Of a stretch of DNA of 64,000 bases, positions 35,538-44,509 are shown one piece after another. Source of the stretch: Flavobacterium sp. GT3R68. GTDB taxonomy: Bacteria; Bacteroidota; Bacteroidia; Flavobacteriales; Flavobacteriaceae. The DNA is taken from the NCBI RefSeq assembly GCF_007109225.1, contig NZ_VJZK01000001.1:330731-394730 (forward strand), read 5' to 3'. Each line of letters begins with the position of its first letter. The stretch's first letter is position 1. The position numbers and the translations under genes are program-made. The notes under the pieces were generated by a model, which had not been told where the DNA came from, ran no database searches, and saw nothing but the letters and a program-made list of their open reading frames with translations.

Positions 35538-36398
35538 ATGAAACTATATCCGATAGAAACCGGTAATTTCAAACTTGATGGCGGTGCCATGTTTGGTGTC
35601 GTACCCAAAACCCTTTGGAATAAAACCAATCCCGCAGACGATAACAACCTCATCGATATTGCCGCGCGTTGTCTATTGATTGAAGATGGCAATCGCCTGA
35701 TTTTGATTGATACCGGAATGGGCGACAAACAATCGGAGAAGTTCTTTGGTCATTATTCACTTTGGGGAACGCATTCGACTGATAAATCACTGGCAAAATA
35801 CAGTTTTCATCGCGATGATATCACCGACGTCTTCATGACCCACCTGCATTTTGACCATTGTGGCGGAAGTGTCCAATGGAACAAGGACCGAACGGGTTAC
35901 GAGCCTGCTTTCAAAAATGCCAAATTCTGGAGTAACGATAATCATTGGGAATGGGCAACCAAACCAAATGCCAGGGAGAAAGCTTCTTTTTTGGCTGAAA
36001 ACATCCTTCCGATGCAGGAAAGCGGCCAATTAAATTTCATCAAGAGACCTGAAGCAGATTTCCTTTCGGCATCCGAATTGGGTTTTGGCATTTTTTTTGC
36101 AGACGGTCATACCGAAAAGCAGATGATTCCCCAGATTCAATATCAGGACAAAACGATTTGTTTCATGGCGGATTTATTGCCGACTGCGGGACATCTTCCA
36201 TTGCCTTATGTTATGGGATATGACACAAGACCGCTTTTGACTTTGCCTGAAAAGGCTAAATTTCTGAATGATGCCGCCGATAATAATTTTTATTTATTTC
36301 TGGAACACGATGCGCACAATGAAATAATAACCGTTGAAAAAACAGAAAAAGGCGTCCGCCTGAAAGAGTGTTTCAGCTGTGACGACATATTAAAATAA
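35538..36398 (+). CDS. Metallo-beta-lactamase-fold hydrolase
   Basis: This 286-residue protein has the MBL metal-binding motif THLHFDHCGG, an upstream DTGMGD, and later histidines in FADGHTEKQ and FLEHDAHNE. There is no signal peptide, so it is probably cytosolic. The family includes lactonases, glyoxalase II and many other hydrolases; the substrate is not evident. It is divergent from the SUF operon and separated by 86 bp from the subtilase gene downstream. Confidence 0.88.
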   Translation: MKLYPIETGNFKLDGGAMFGVVPKTLWNKTNPADDNNLIDIAARCLLIEDGNRLILIDTGMGDKQSEKFFGHYSLWGTHSTDKSLAKYSFHRDDITDVFMTHLHFDHCGGSVQWNKDRTGYEPAFKNAKFWSNDNHWEWATKPNAREKASFLAENILPMQESGQLNFIKRPEADFLSASELGFGIFFADGHTEKQMIPQIQYQDKTICFMADLLPTAGHLPLPYVMGYDTRPLLTLPEKAKFLNDAADNNFYLFLEHDAHNEIITVEKTEKGVRLKECFSCDDILK

Positions 36399-36484
36399 AG
36401 TTAATTGTTAATTTGATTGTAACAATCTTAAAGTATTTTTGACTTATTGTCTAATATTATCTAAACCAAGAAATAATTATAAAA

Positions 36485-38101
36485 ATGAAATTAATAAAAT
36501 TATCCGGGTTATCGCTGCTTGCGGCTTTAACATTCTCATTTTCGGCAAGTGCCCAAGATGCTAGTAAATCAACCGCAAAAAAAGCGAAACTTACTGAAAA
36601 CCAATTAAAAAGATGGAGTCATCTGGATCTTGAAAAAGACAGTATTCCTGGAATGAGTGTCGATAAAGCTTACGCTGAATTGTTAAAAAATAAAAAAGGT
36701 GTTAAGGTAATTGTCGGTATCGTAGATTCAGGTGTTGATATTGAACACGAAGATTTAAAATCAGTGGTGTGGACCAACAAAAAAGAAATAGCAGGAAATA
36801 AAATTGATGATGACAAAAACGGTTACATCGATGATATCCACGGATGGAACTTCTTGGGTGACATTACCAAAGAAAACCTAGAATACGAAAGAATCATCGT
36901 GAACAAAAATCTTGTTGACGAAAAAACATATTTAGCCGCAAAAGCCATCAACGATAAAAAAATCGAGGAAGGAACCCAGGCAAAAGGGCAGTTAGAACAA
37001 ATGGTTGCAGCCGTTGGAAAAGCGGATGGCGTTATCGTAAAAACGGTAGGAAAACCGGTTTATACGGCTGAAGACGTAAATAAAATCATTTCTACAGATC
37101 CTGAAGTGCTTCAAAGTAAAGCCATCATGCAGCAAATGCTTGCTTACGGTTTGCCTGTTGTGGATTTGAAAAAAGAAATCCAAAAAGAACTGGACGGTTT
37201 TGTAGTTGTACTAAATGGTGACAATTTAAAAACCAACTACAGAAAAGTTCTTGGAGATAATCCGGATGATTTAAAAGATACCAAATACGGGAACAATAAC
37301 GTAATGGGACCGGACAAAGAAGAAATTCTTCACGGAACTCACGTAGCAGGAATCGTTGCGCAGGTCAGAAATAACAATATTGGTGGTGACGGTATTGCCA
37401 ATAACGTTGAAATATTGACTGTGCGTGCCGTGCCGGACGGAGATGAGTATGATAAAGATATTGCTCTTGGAATCCGTTACGCAGTAGACAATGGTGCAAA
37501 AGTAATCAACGGAAGTTTCGGGAAAAGCTTCTCTCCGCACAAACAATGGGTTTATGATGCTATCAAATATGCAGAAAGCAAAGACGTGTTGATTGTTCAC
37601 GCTGCAGGAAACGATGCCAAAGATATCGATGTTGACAACAATTTCCCAAATGATTCTGATGATAAAGTAACCGAATTTGCTGATAATTTGATCACTATCG
37701 GGGCTTTGAACTATGAGTACGGAAACAAATTGATCGCTAACTTCTCGAATGTTGGAAAGGTAAATGTGGATGTTTTTGCACCTGGCGTGAAAATTTATGC
37801 AACTACCCCAAACAATGCGTATCAATTTTTACAAGGAACCTCAATGGCTTCACCAAACGTTGCCGGAGTTGCTGCTTTGATCCGTTCTTACTATCCGAAA
37901 TTATCTGCAAAACAGGTAAAACATATTTTGATGGATTCAGGAACTCAAATTAAAAACGATGTTGAGTTTGGTGGTAATGCAAATGACAAACGTCCATTTG
38001 CTTCTTTATCTAAATCAGGAAGAATAGTGAATGCTTACAACGCTTTGGTAATGGCAGAAAAAATGTCAAAAAACATGAAAAGCAAAAAAGTAAAAGGATA
38101 A
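36485..38101 (+). CDS. Subtilisin-like serine protease (S8) with a large internal insert
   Basis: This 538-residue exported protease has a signal peptide ending SASAQ. The catalytic triad is D81 (IVDSGVD), H283 (HGTHVAG) and S453 (GTSMASPN). About 200 residues separate Asp and His, far more than the 30-60 usual in subtilases. The insert is Lys/Glu-rich and helical, with coil-like stretches. There is no type IX C-terminal domain. A 14-bp-stem terminator follows the gene. Confidence 0.9.
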   Translation: MKLIKLSGLSLLAALTFSFSASAQDASKSTAKKAKLTENQLKRWSHLDLEKDSIPGMSVDKAYAELLKNKKGVKVIVGIVDSGVDIEHEDLKSVVWTNKKEIAGNKIDDDKNGYIDDIHGWNFLGDITKENLEYERIIVNKNLVDEKTYLAAKAINDKKIEEGTQAKGQLEQMVAAVGKADGVIVKTVGKPVYTAEDVNKIISTDPEVLQSKAIMQQMLAYGLPVVDLKKEIQKELDGFVVVLNGDNLKTNYRKVLGDNPDDLKDTKYGNNNVMGPDKEEILHGTHVAGIVAQVRNNNIGGDGIANNVEILTVRAVPDGDEYDKDIALGIRYAVDNGAKVINGSFGKSFSPHKQWVYDAIKYAESKDVLIVHAAGNDAKDIDVDNNFPNDSDDKVTEFADNLITIGALNYEYGNKLIANFSNVGKVNVDVFAPGVKIYATTPNNAYQFLQGTSMASPNVAGVAALIRSYYPKLSAKQVKHILMDSGTQIKNDVEFGGNANDKRPFASLSKSGRIVNAYNALVMAEKMSKNMKSKKVKG

Positions 38102-38123
38102 TTTTATCCAAAAATAACTAGAT

Positions 38124-38165
38124 AAGCTTGCCGAAATTTAATACATTTCGGCAGGCTTTTTTTAA
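38124..38165 (+). terminator. Terminator of the subtilase gene
   Basis: A 14-bp stem with one wobble pair (38124-38137 with 38145-38158) and a 7-nt loop is followed by a T run. It overlaps an upstream in-frame ATG of the M1 peptidase, supporting the later start. Confidence 0.82.
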
Positions 38166-38193
38166 TTTACAACACTTTTATATTTTTATCAGC

Positions 38194-40065
38194 ATGAGAA
38201 AAATCGTTTTAATTGCTTTAATTTCATTGCCTTTCGCAAATGTCTCGGCACAAAAAGCAACGTATTGGCAGCAAAAAGCAGACTATAAAATGGACGTTTC
38301 GATGGATGTGAAAACGTACCAGTATAAGGGCAAACAGACCTTGGTATATACTAATAATTCACCGGATACCTTAAGGAAAGTGTTTTATCATTTGTATCCT
38401 AACGCCTTCCAGCCTGGAAGCGAAATGGACATGCGTTTGCGGAGCATCAAAGATCCCGATGGCCGAATGGTTACTAAAATTAAGGTGGATGACAAGGATG
38501 TAAAAGAAAGCAGGATTAAAAACCTGAAACCTACTGAAATTGGATTTTTGAAAATCACCAATTTCAAACAGGATGGAAAACCGGCCGCTGCCAAGGAAGT
38601 GGAAACGGTTTTGGAAGTAGCTTTAGCCACACCGCTTTTGCCTGGCAAAAAAACCACTTTCACCCTGGATTTTAACGGGCAGGTTCCGGTACAAATAAGA
38701 CGTTCCGGCAGAAATAATGTCGAGGGAATTGAGCTGTCGATGGCGCAATGGTACCCCAAATTAGCCGAATTCGATTTTGAAGGCTGGCATGCTGACCCGT
38801 ATATCGCCCGTGAATTTCATGGAGTGTGGGGTAATTTCGATGTAAATATTACTATTGATAAAGACTATATCTTAGGCGGTTCCGGTTATTTACAGAACAA
38901 AAATGAAATCGGTTACGGGTATCAGGACGCCGGAGTTATGGTAAAACCCACTGCAAAAAAAACCAATACCTGGCATTTCATCGCTCCCGATGTACATGAT
39001 TTCACATGGGCGGCCGATAAAAATTATATCCACGACGTTGTAAAAGGACCTAATAAGGTCGATTTGCATTTCTTATACAAAAACAACCCAAAGACCGCAG
39101 CAAACTGGAAAAAACTGGAACCCTTAATGGTTCAGGTGATGGATTTTTACAATCGGAAAATCGGAAATTATCCTTACAAGCAATATTCCTTTATCCAGGG
39201 AGGAGATGGCGGAATGGAGTATGCAATGTGTACTTTGATGCTGGGGGACGGAACCCTTGAAGGAATTTTTGGAACTGCTACACATGAATTGGGTCATTCG
39301 TGGTTTCAACATGTATTGGCTTCCAATGAATCCAAACATCCATGGATGGACGAAGGATTTACCACTTATGTGGAAGATTATGTAACCAACGAAATGGCTG
39401 TCACCAAAGCAGAAAATCCTTTTAAAGGGAATTATGACGCGTATTATAACCTGGTCAATTCAGGAAAGGAACAATCTCAAACCACTCATGGTGACCGATA
39501 TGATGAAAACAGACCGTATAGTATTTCGTCTTATGTGAAGGGAAGTATTTTCCTGTCTCAATTGGGCTATCTGATTGGCGAGGAGAAACTGGCTAAAACG
39601 ATAAAGAAATATTACACGGATTTCAAATTCAAGCATCCGACCCCAAATGACATCAAACGTACCGCAGAACGTGTTTCGGGCGCCGAATTGGAGTGGTATC
39701 TGATGGATTGGGCCGAAACTTTAAACACGATTGATTACGGCATAAAAACAGTGTCCGAAAACAATAATGCGACAACAGTTGCTTTAGAACGCATCGGCAG
39801 AATGCCCATGCCAATCGATATCACGGTGGATTATACCGACGGAACAAAAGAAGGATTTTATATTCCGTTGCGAATGATGAGTTTCGTAAAAGACAACCCA
39901 TATCCGAACATCAAAAGAACCGTCTTGAATGACTGGGCTTGGGGAAATCCAAACTACGAATTCACAATCAATAAAAATAAAGCTTCCATTAAGAAAATCA
40001 CCATCGATCCAAGCGGACTGATGGCGGATATCAAAAAAGAAAATAATCTTTACGAAGTGAAATAA
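38194..40065 (+). CDS. M1-family zinc aminopeptidase-like peptidase
   Basis: This 623-residue M1 metallopeptidase has a signal peptide (MRKIVLI...VSAQ) and the zinc site H364-E-L-G-H368 with E387 (WMDEGFTTY). The GAMEN-like exopeptidase motif reads GGMEYAM. It is probably periplasmic or surface-exposed. The start at 38194 is chosen because an earlier ATG (38128) lies inside the terminator of the subtilase gene, and the true start gives a clean signal peptide. A terminator follows. Confidence 0.9.
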   Translation: MRKIVLIALISLPFANVSAQKATYWQQKADYKMDVSMDVKTYQYKGKQTLVYTNNSPDTLRKVFYHLYPNAFQPGSEMDMRLRSIKDPDGRMVTKIKVDDKDVKESRIKNLKPTEIGFLKITNFKQDGKPAAAKEVETVLEVALATPLLPGKKTTFTLDFNGQVPVQIRRSGRNNVEGIELSMAQWYPKLAEFDFEGWHADPYIAREFHGVWGNFDVNITIDKDYILGGSGYLQNKNEIGYGYQDAGVMVKPTAKKTNTWHFIAPDVHDFTWAADKNYIHDVVKGPNKVDLHFLYKNNPKTAANWKKLEPLMVQVMDFYNRKIGNYPYKQYSFIQGGDGGMEYAMCTLMLGDGTLEGIFGTATHELGHSWFQHVLASNESKHPWMDEGFTTYVEDYVTNEMAVTKAENPFKGNYDAYYNLVNSGKEQSQTTHGDRYDENRPYSISSYVKGSIFLSQLGYLIGEEKLAKTIKKYYTDFKFKHPTPNDIKRTAERVSGAELEWYLMDWAETLNTIDYGIKTVSENNNATTVALERIGRMPMPIDITVDYTDGTKEGFYIPLRMMSFVKDNPYPNIKRTVLNDWAWGNPNYEFTINKNKASIKKITIDPSGLMADIKKENNLYEVK

Positions 40066-40068
40066 TTA

Positions 40069-40096
40069 AAAAAGGCCCTCAGATGAGGGCCTTTTT
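40069..40096 (+). terminator. Terminator after the M1 peptidase
   Basis: The perfect stem AAAAAGGCCCTC/GAGGGCCTTTTT with the 4-nt loop AGAT lies just after the stop codon. It can also serve the cupin gene from the other side. Confidence 0.9.
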
Positions 40097-40139
40097 GTTT
40101 TAAATTTATTTGTAATAAAATGGCACCATTTCAACACAA

Positions 40140-40538
40140 TCATTTTTTCATATTACCAGCTTTATAAGGATGCTCTTTTAATTCGACTATTAAAAATTTG
40201 ATGGTGGAAGAACCAATGTTCTCAGTCACATGAGGTCCTTCGGCTTCGCTGACACCTGATTCTCCAGCCTTTAAGTCGTATAGCTGATCTTTGCCGTTTT
40301 TGTAATGGACCATCAGTTTACCGTCGGTAATAGCGTAGAAAAAATTGGCCGGATGCGTATGCATGTCTGTTTTTTGTCCCGGTTCCAACGTTACTTCTAC
40401 GGCATGGATTAATTTGTCATCTCCCAAATCACGATGCATGTTGGAATTCATTTTCTTCGCTTCCTGACCCACCGCATGGAACGAACACAATAAGAGCATA
40501 CAAAACACTCTGAATATGAGGATTAGATTTTTTTTCAT
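40140..40538 (-). CDS. Exported cupin-domain protein
   Basis: This 132-residue single-domain cupin has a signal peptide (MKKNLILI...HAVGQ) and the metal-binding cupin motif with MHTHPANFFYAI and a second motif GPHVTENIG. The start at 40538 is chosen over an upstream codon (40568) because a -7 box overlaps the latter. Ligand or reaction is unknown. Confidence 0.75.
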   Translation of the reverse strand: MKKNLILIFRVFCMLLLCSFHAVGQEAKKMNSNMHRDLGDDKLIHAVEVTLEPGQKTDMHTHPANFFYAITDGKLMVHYKNGKDQLYDLKAGESGVSEAEGPHVTENIGSSTIKFLIVELKEHPYKAGNMKK

Positions 40539-40565
40539 GACTATATTGTTTAAATAGTTAGACAA

Positions 40566-40573
40566 CAAAGTTA
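40566..40573 (-). promoter_or_regulatory. -7 box of the cupin gene
   Basis: Minus-strand TAACTTTG lies 28 bp upstream of the chosen start at 40538. Confidence 0.45.
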
Positions 40574-40716
40574 CAAATTTGATGGCGACGGCTTAAAAAA
40601 TTTTAGTTGTAATTAACTGACAATCAACAGTTAGCCTGTAATAATGACGAATTTTCCCGATTGCTTTGTAAAAAAGCTCAGGCATAGCTTCGTTATTTTA
40701 CCAAAAGGCTTTTTCC

Positions 40717-40724
40717 TATCTTTG
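40717..40724 (+). promoter_or_regulatory. -7 box of rnpA
   Basis: TATCTTTG followed by GCC ends 8 bp before the rnpA start codon at 40733, so the leader is only a few bases. Confidence 0.6.
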
Positions 40725-40732
40725 CCGCTGAA

Positions 40733-41113
40733 ATGAAGAATACATATCCGAAATCCGAGCGCCTCAAAAGCAAATACATCATCGATTCACTGTTTTCTAA
40801 AGGGAAATCGGTATCGAAATACCCGTTGCGATTGGTTTATATGCCGCTCGAAGAATGTGACGAAGCCATAAAAATGGGGATTTCAGTATCCAAAAAACAT
40901 TTCAAGAAAGCCGTGGACCGGAATTATTTCAAAAGGGTGCTGCGCGAAACCTACCGACTCAACAAGCAGCTCCTGCTGGACACTACCTCTAAACCGTATG
41001 CGTATATGTTTATGTATCAAAGTAAAGACCGTTTGTCGTACGATGAAATTAACAACAAAACGATTCAATTGTTCGAAAAGTTTGTAGCAGCGATTAAGGA
41101 ATCCAACCCTTAA
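40733..41113 (+). CDS. rnpA: Ribonuclease P protein component
   Basis: This 126-residue basic protein has the RnpA RNA-binding signature (about 58-70: DRNYFKRVLRE). It binds the RNase P RNA to mature tRNA 5' ends. In many bacteria rnpA follows rpmH, but no rpmH is found in the 160 bp upstream or elsewhere in this window. A -7 box ends 8 bp before the start codon. Downstream are a DUF4349 lipoprotein, an S41 protease and two OmpA proteins on the same strand. Confidence 0.92.
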   Translation: MKNTYPKSERLKSKYIIDSLFSKGKSVSKYPLRLVYMPLEECDEAIKMGISVSKKHFKKAVDRNYFKRVLRETYRLNKQLLLDTTSKPYAYMFMYQSKDRLSYDEINNKTIQLFEKFVAAIKESNP

Positions 41114-41200
41114 GTTTTCTTTTTTTTTGGAAAACTGGCATTCTATTTGCCACATACTAATTTCTTGTTTTTTGGCGTTCTATACTTCTAAATCAAATGT

Positions 41201-42043
41201 ATGAGATCGATAATTTCCTGTCTGGCCATATTGCTTATTATCGGTGGGTGCAAAGAAAATGAAGAGGCATCAGTCGCCGATGATTCAGCTTCAGAGATAA
41301 TGATGATAAAACTTCCGCTGAAGGTATCAGCGGCAGGAAATGCTGAAAGTAAAGATTATGAAAGCGCTGCAACAGCAGACAAAGAGATTGAAGCCAAAAT
41401 TATCAAACAGGGTAATCTTCGGTTTGAAACCAATGATCTTGAAAAAACGTATAACCAGATCCGTTCGGCTGTCAAGCAACACAACGCTTTGGTGCAAAAC
41501 GACGCAGAAGGCAAGGATTTCGGTTCGCTTTTCCGAAATATAACGGTTCGCATTCCAAGCGAAAACTTTGATGTTTTTATTGCTGATATTTCAAAAGGTG
41601 TGGGTTATTTTGACAAAAAAGAAATTTCATCCCAGGATGTAACCGAAGAATATATTGATCTTAATTCCCGCTTAAAAACAAAGAAAGTACTCGAAATCCG
41701 CTATCTAGAACTTTTGAAGAAAGCCACCAAAGTTTCGGAAATGCTTGAAATAGAAAAAAAGCTATCTGAAATCCGGGAAGAAATTGATGCTAAGGAAGGA
41801 CAGTTAAAATACATGCAAAACCGCGTCTCCATGAGTACGGTGACCATAGAATTCTACAAAACGATTGCCGAGGAAAGTGGTGCGACAGTTACCTACGGAA
41901 CTAAAATCTGGAATGCGATTAAATCCGGCTTCAATGGAATTTCAAGTTTCTTTATAGGATTGCTTCAGATTTGGCCATTTATTATTATTTTAGTGGGCTT
42001 GTTTTTACTTATCAGAAAACGTTTGAAAAGACGAAAAATATAA
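41201..42043 (+). CDS. DUF4349 lipoprotein
   Basis: This 280-residue protein has a lipobox (IGGC, C17), a DUF4349 domain (about 60-240; KIIKQGNLRFETNDLEKTY) with a long coiled coil and a C-terminal transmembrane helix (about 250-272) followed by RKRLKRRK. The topology suggests an N-terminal lipid anchor with the C-terminal helix in the inner membrane. Function of the family is unknown. It lies 87 bp after rnpA and its stop is 5 bp before the S41 protease start. Confidence 0.85.
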   Translation: MRSIISCLAILLIIGGCKENEEASVADDSASEIMMIKLPLKVSAAGNAESKDYESAATADKEIEAKIIKQGNLRFETNDLEKTYNQIRSAVKQHNALVQNDAEGKDFGSLFRNITVRIPSENFDVFIADISKGVGYFDKKEISSQDVTEEYIDLNSRLKTKKVLEIRYLELLKKATKVSEMLEIEKKLSEIREEIDAKEGQLKYMQNRVSMSTVTIEFYKTIAEESGATVTYGTKIWNAIKSGFNGISSFFIGLLQIWPFIIILVGLFLLIRKRLKRRKI

Positions 42044-42048
42044 ACATT

Positions 42049-43686
42049 ATGTATTCCATTTTAAAAAAACGATATATTATCCCCGTGGCGGCAAGCGGCT
42101 TACTGTTTGTCGGTGCGAGTTTCAGCGGTGATTTCTTCGAAGTTGCGAAACAAATCGAAATTTTCACCACGATGTTTAAAGCCGTGAACATGAATTATGT
42201 GGACGAAACCAATCCGGGAGAATTGATGGATAAGGCTATTAAGAACATGCTTGCCGACCTCGATCCGTACACCGTTTATTTCAACGAGCAGGATGTGGTG
42301 CGTTACAAAATCAACAATACGGCCGAATTTACAGGAATTGGTGCCATCATTACCCGGAAGGAGGGAAAGCTGATTGTCCGGGAACCTTATAAAAACTATC
42401 CTGCCGATAAAGCCGGACTGAAAGCAGGTGACGAAATCGTTCAGATTGGCGACGTGAATCTTGAAGACTTCAAAGAAGATGCAGGACAGTTGTTAAGAGG
42501 TGTCAAAAACGCCAAAATAGACATCAAATACAAACGTCAGGGCAAAATTCTGACGACCCAGTTGGTGTTGGAAGAAGTCGAACTCCGAGCGGTGCCTTTC
42601 TTCGGAAAAATTGACGATAAAACAGGTTATATCGTTTTGAATCAATTCAACAACAAGGCTTCACTTCAAACCAAAGAAGCTTTGGAACAACTCAAAAGGC
42701 AGGGTGCCGAAAAAATTATTTTGGATCTTCGCGGAAATCCCGGCGGGCTTTTGCATGAAGCAGTAAACATATGTAATCTATTTGTTCCGAAAAACGAGGT
42801 GATCGTAACTACCAAATCGAAAATTGAAAAACATAACAACGTTTATAAAACCACCCGCGAACCGATTGATACAGAAATCCCGTTAATCGTTATCGTGGAC
42901 GGAAAGAGCGCTTCGGCCTCTGAAATTGTGGCCGGTGCCTTGCAGGACCTGGACCGTGCCGTTATTGTGGGAAGCAGAAGTTTTGGCAAAGGATTGGTAC
43001 AGCGGCCTATTGATCTAAGCTACGGAACACAGATAAAAATTACCATTTCCCGATACTACACGCCATCCGGACGTTGTATTCAGGCATTGAATTACGGCCA
43101 TAAGGATCAAAACGGGAAAGCGACACGAACGCTGGCTGCCAATTACAACGCATTTAAAACACGAAAAGGAAGAACTGTTTACGACGGGGGCGGAATCCTT
43201 CCGGATGTGGAACTAGCGGAAACCAAACTCAGCGGAATCACGGAAGCATTGGTGAAAAACGACGGAATCTTCAATTTTGCAACCGAGTATTATTATAAAA
43301 ACCAAAATTTGGGAACCAACATACCCAATCTTACGGATACCGATTTCGCTGCCTTCAAGCAATTCCTGAAGAAAGAAAATTTCTCTTTTGATACCGAAAC
43401 AGAATTGGCACTTAAGAACACTTTGGCTGCAGCCAAAAAAGAAAAAATTGATGTTGCCATTGCTCCGGAATATCAACAATTATTAACTTCTCTACAGAAA
43501 AGCGAAGAAAATTTGTTAAATCAAAACCAAAAAGAAATTAAAAATCTACTTTTGGACGAAATTATCAAGCGCTATCAGTACAAGGAAGGATTGTATCTGT
43601 ATTATACCAAAAACAATTCTGAAATCAAAAAAGCGGTAGGTATCTTAAATAATCAGACGGAATACAATACTTTATTAAAAATATAA
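42049..43686 (+). CDS. C-terminal-processing S41 peptidase (Ctp-type)
   Basis: This 545-residue protease has an N-terminal membrane anchor (about 9-27), a PDZ domain (about 90-175; GLKAGDEIVQIGD) and the Ser/Lys dyad S289 (SASASEIVAG) and K314 (SFGKGLVQ). It cuts proteins near their C-termini on the periplasmic side. The ATG at 42049 is chosen because it gives the anchor cleanly and begins 5 bp after the DUF4349 stop; an earlier ATG would overlap that gene. It is followed after 2 bp by an OmpA gene. Confidence 0.9.
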   Translation: MYSILKKRYIIPVAASGLLFVGASFSGDFFEVAKQIEIFTTMFKAVNMNYVDETNPGELMDKAIKNMLADLDPYTVYFNEQDVVRYKINNTAEFTGIGAIITRKEGKLIVREPYKNYPADKAGLKAGDEIVQIGDVNLEDFKEDAGQLLRGVKNAKIDIKYKRQGKILTTQLVLEEVELRAVPFFGKIDDKTGYIVLNQFNNKASLQTKEALEQLKRQGAEKIILDLRGNPGGLLHEAVNICNLFVPKNEVIVTTKSKIEKHNNVYKTTREPIDTEIPLIVIVDGKSASASEIVAGALQDLDRAVIVGSRSFGKGLVQRPIDLSYGTQIKITISRYYTPSGRCIQALNYGHKDQNGKATRTLAANYNAFKTRKGRTVYDGGGILPDVELAETKLSGITEALVKNDGIFNFATEYYYKNQNLGTNIPNLTDTDFAAFKQFLKKENFSFDTETELALKNTLAAAKKEKIDVAIAPEYQQLLTSLQKSEENLLNQNQKEIKNLLLDEIIKRYQYKEGLYLYYTKNNSEIKKAVGILNNQTEYNTLLKI

Positions 43687-43688
43687 CG

Positions 43689-44504
43689 ATGCGCTTTTTT
43701 TTAAAATTTTTGCCCATACTTTTTTTTGGCGTCCTGCATGCTCAGGAAGAAGTAGTTCAGTCAGTTTACTTTCAATTTGACAAATACACACTTGACGAAA
43801 AACAGGCAGATGCTGTAATTGATTATATCCGTAAAACCGATTCAACCCGAATTGAATCCATTCAGATTTTTGGCTATTGCGATGATCGGGGAAAGGATGC
43901 CTATAATTTCAAATTATCGAATAACAGGGCCAACGCGATCAAGGAAAAACTGGTTGAAAACGGCATTAAAAATAAAATTATCGTTACCATCGAAGGAAAG
44001 GGAAGTATTTTAATCGATGATGATTTGGTCGAAAACCTACCTGAAGTCCGTTCCAAAAACCGACGGGTCGATGTGGTAATCAACTTAAAGGAATTGCCGG
44101 AAATTGATCTTCCCGGATTCTTTACGACCATCCAGAAAAAGCACGTCATCGGCGATCACGTGTACCTGGAAAACCTATTGTTTGAGAGAGGAAGTAGCAA
44201 ACTTGAATTTAAAGCCAAGAAGCAATTGGATAAATTGGCCTATCTGCTGCAGAAATACAAAAATCTTAAATTCGAAATCCAAGGCCATGTTTGCTGTACA
44301 CCGCCGTATCAAAAAGAAGCGATTGATATGGTAACAAGAAAAAGACAGTTGTCCCAAAACAGAGCCCAGTCCGTTTATAAATATTTGCTTTTCAAGAAAA
44401 TTTCCAAAGATCGTATGACATACAAAGGATACGGAAATACCGTTCCGCTGGGGAAAGGCTCTGAATATGACCGCCGGGTAGAATTGGTAATTACCAAAAT
44501 ATAA
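43689..44504 (+). CDS. Two-domain OmpA-family protein A
   Basis: This 271-residue exported protein has a signal peptide ending LHAQ. It has two OmpA-like halves: about 22-140 (YFQFDKYTLDEKQAD, YCDDRGKDAYNFKLSNNRA) and about 155-271 (LLFERGSSKLEFKAKKQLD, ending RRVELVITKI). The peptidoglycan-type motif is degenerate in the first half (D-R rather than TDxxG). It is paralogous to the next gene. Tight spacing (2 bp) to the S41 protease suggests one operon. Confidence 0.82.
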   Translation: MRFFLKFLPILFFGVLHAQEEVVQSVYFQFDKYTLDEKQADAVIDYIRKTDSTRIESIQIFGYCDDRGKDAYNFKLSNNRANAIKEKLVENGIKNKIIVTIEGKGSILIDDDLVENLPEVRSKNRRVDVVINLKELPEIDLPGFFTTIQKKHVIGDHVYLENLLFERGSSKLEFKAKKQLDKLAYLLQKYKNLKFEIQGHVCCTPPYQKEAIDMVTRKRQLSQNRAQSVYKYLLFKKISKDRMTYKGYGNTVPLGKGSEYDRRVELVITKI

Positions 44505-44509
44505 AGAAT

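Noticed and set aside
38128..38193. An earlier ATG for the M1 peptidase
   Set aside because: It lies within the terminator hairpin of the subtilase gene and spoils the signal peptide.
43901..44149. Antisense open frame within OmpA protein A
   Set aside because: It has no recognisable domains and is fully covered by a strongly supported gene on the other strand.
44140..44165. CACGTG in OmpA protein A
   Set aside because: Flanking bases do not match the parS arms; a 6-bp core is common by chance.
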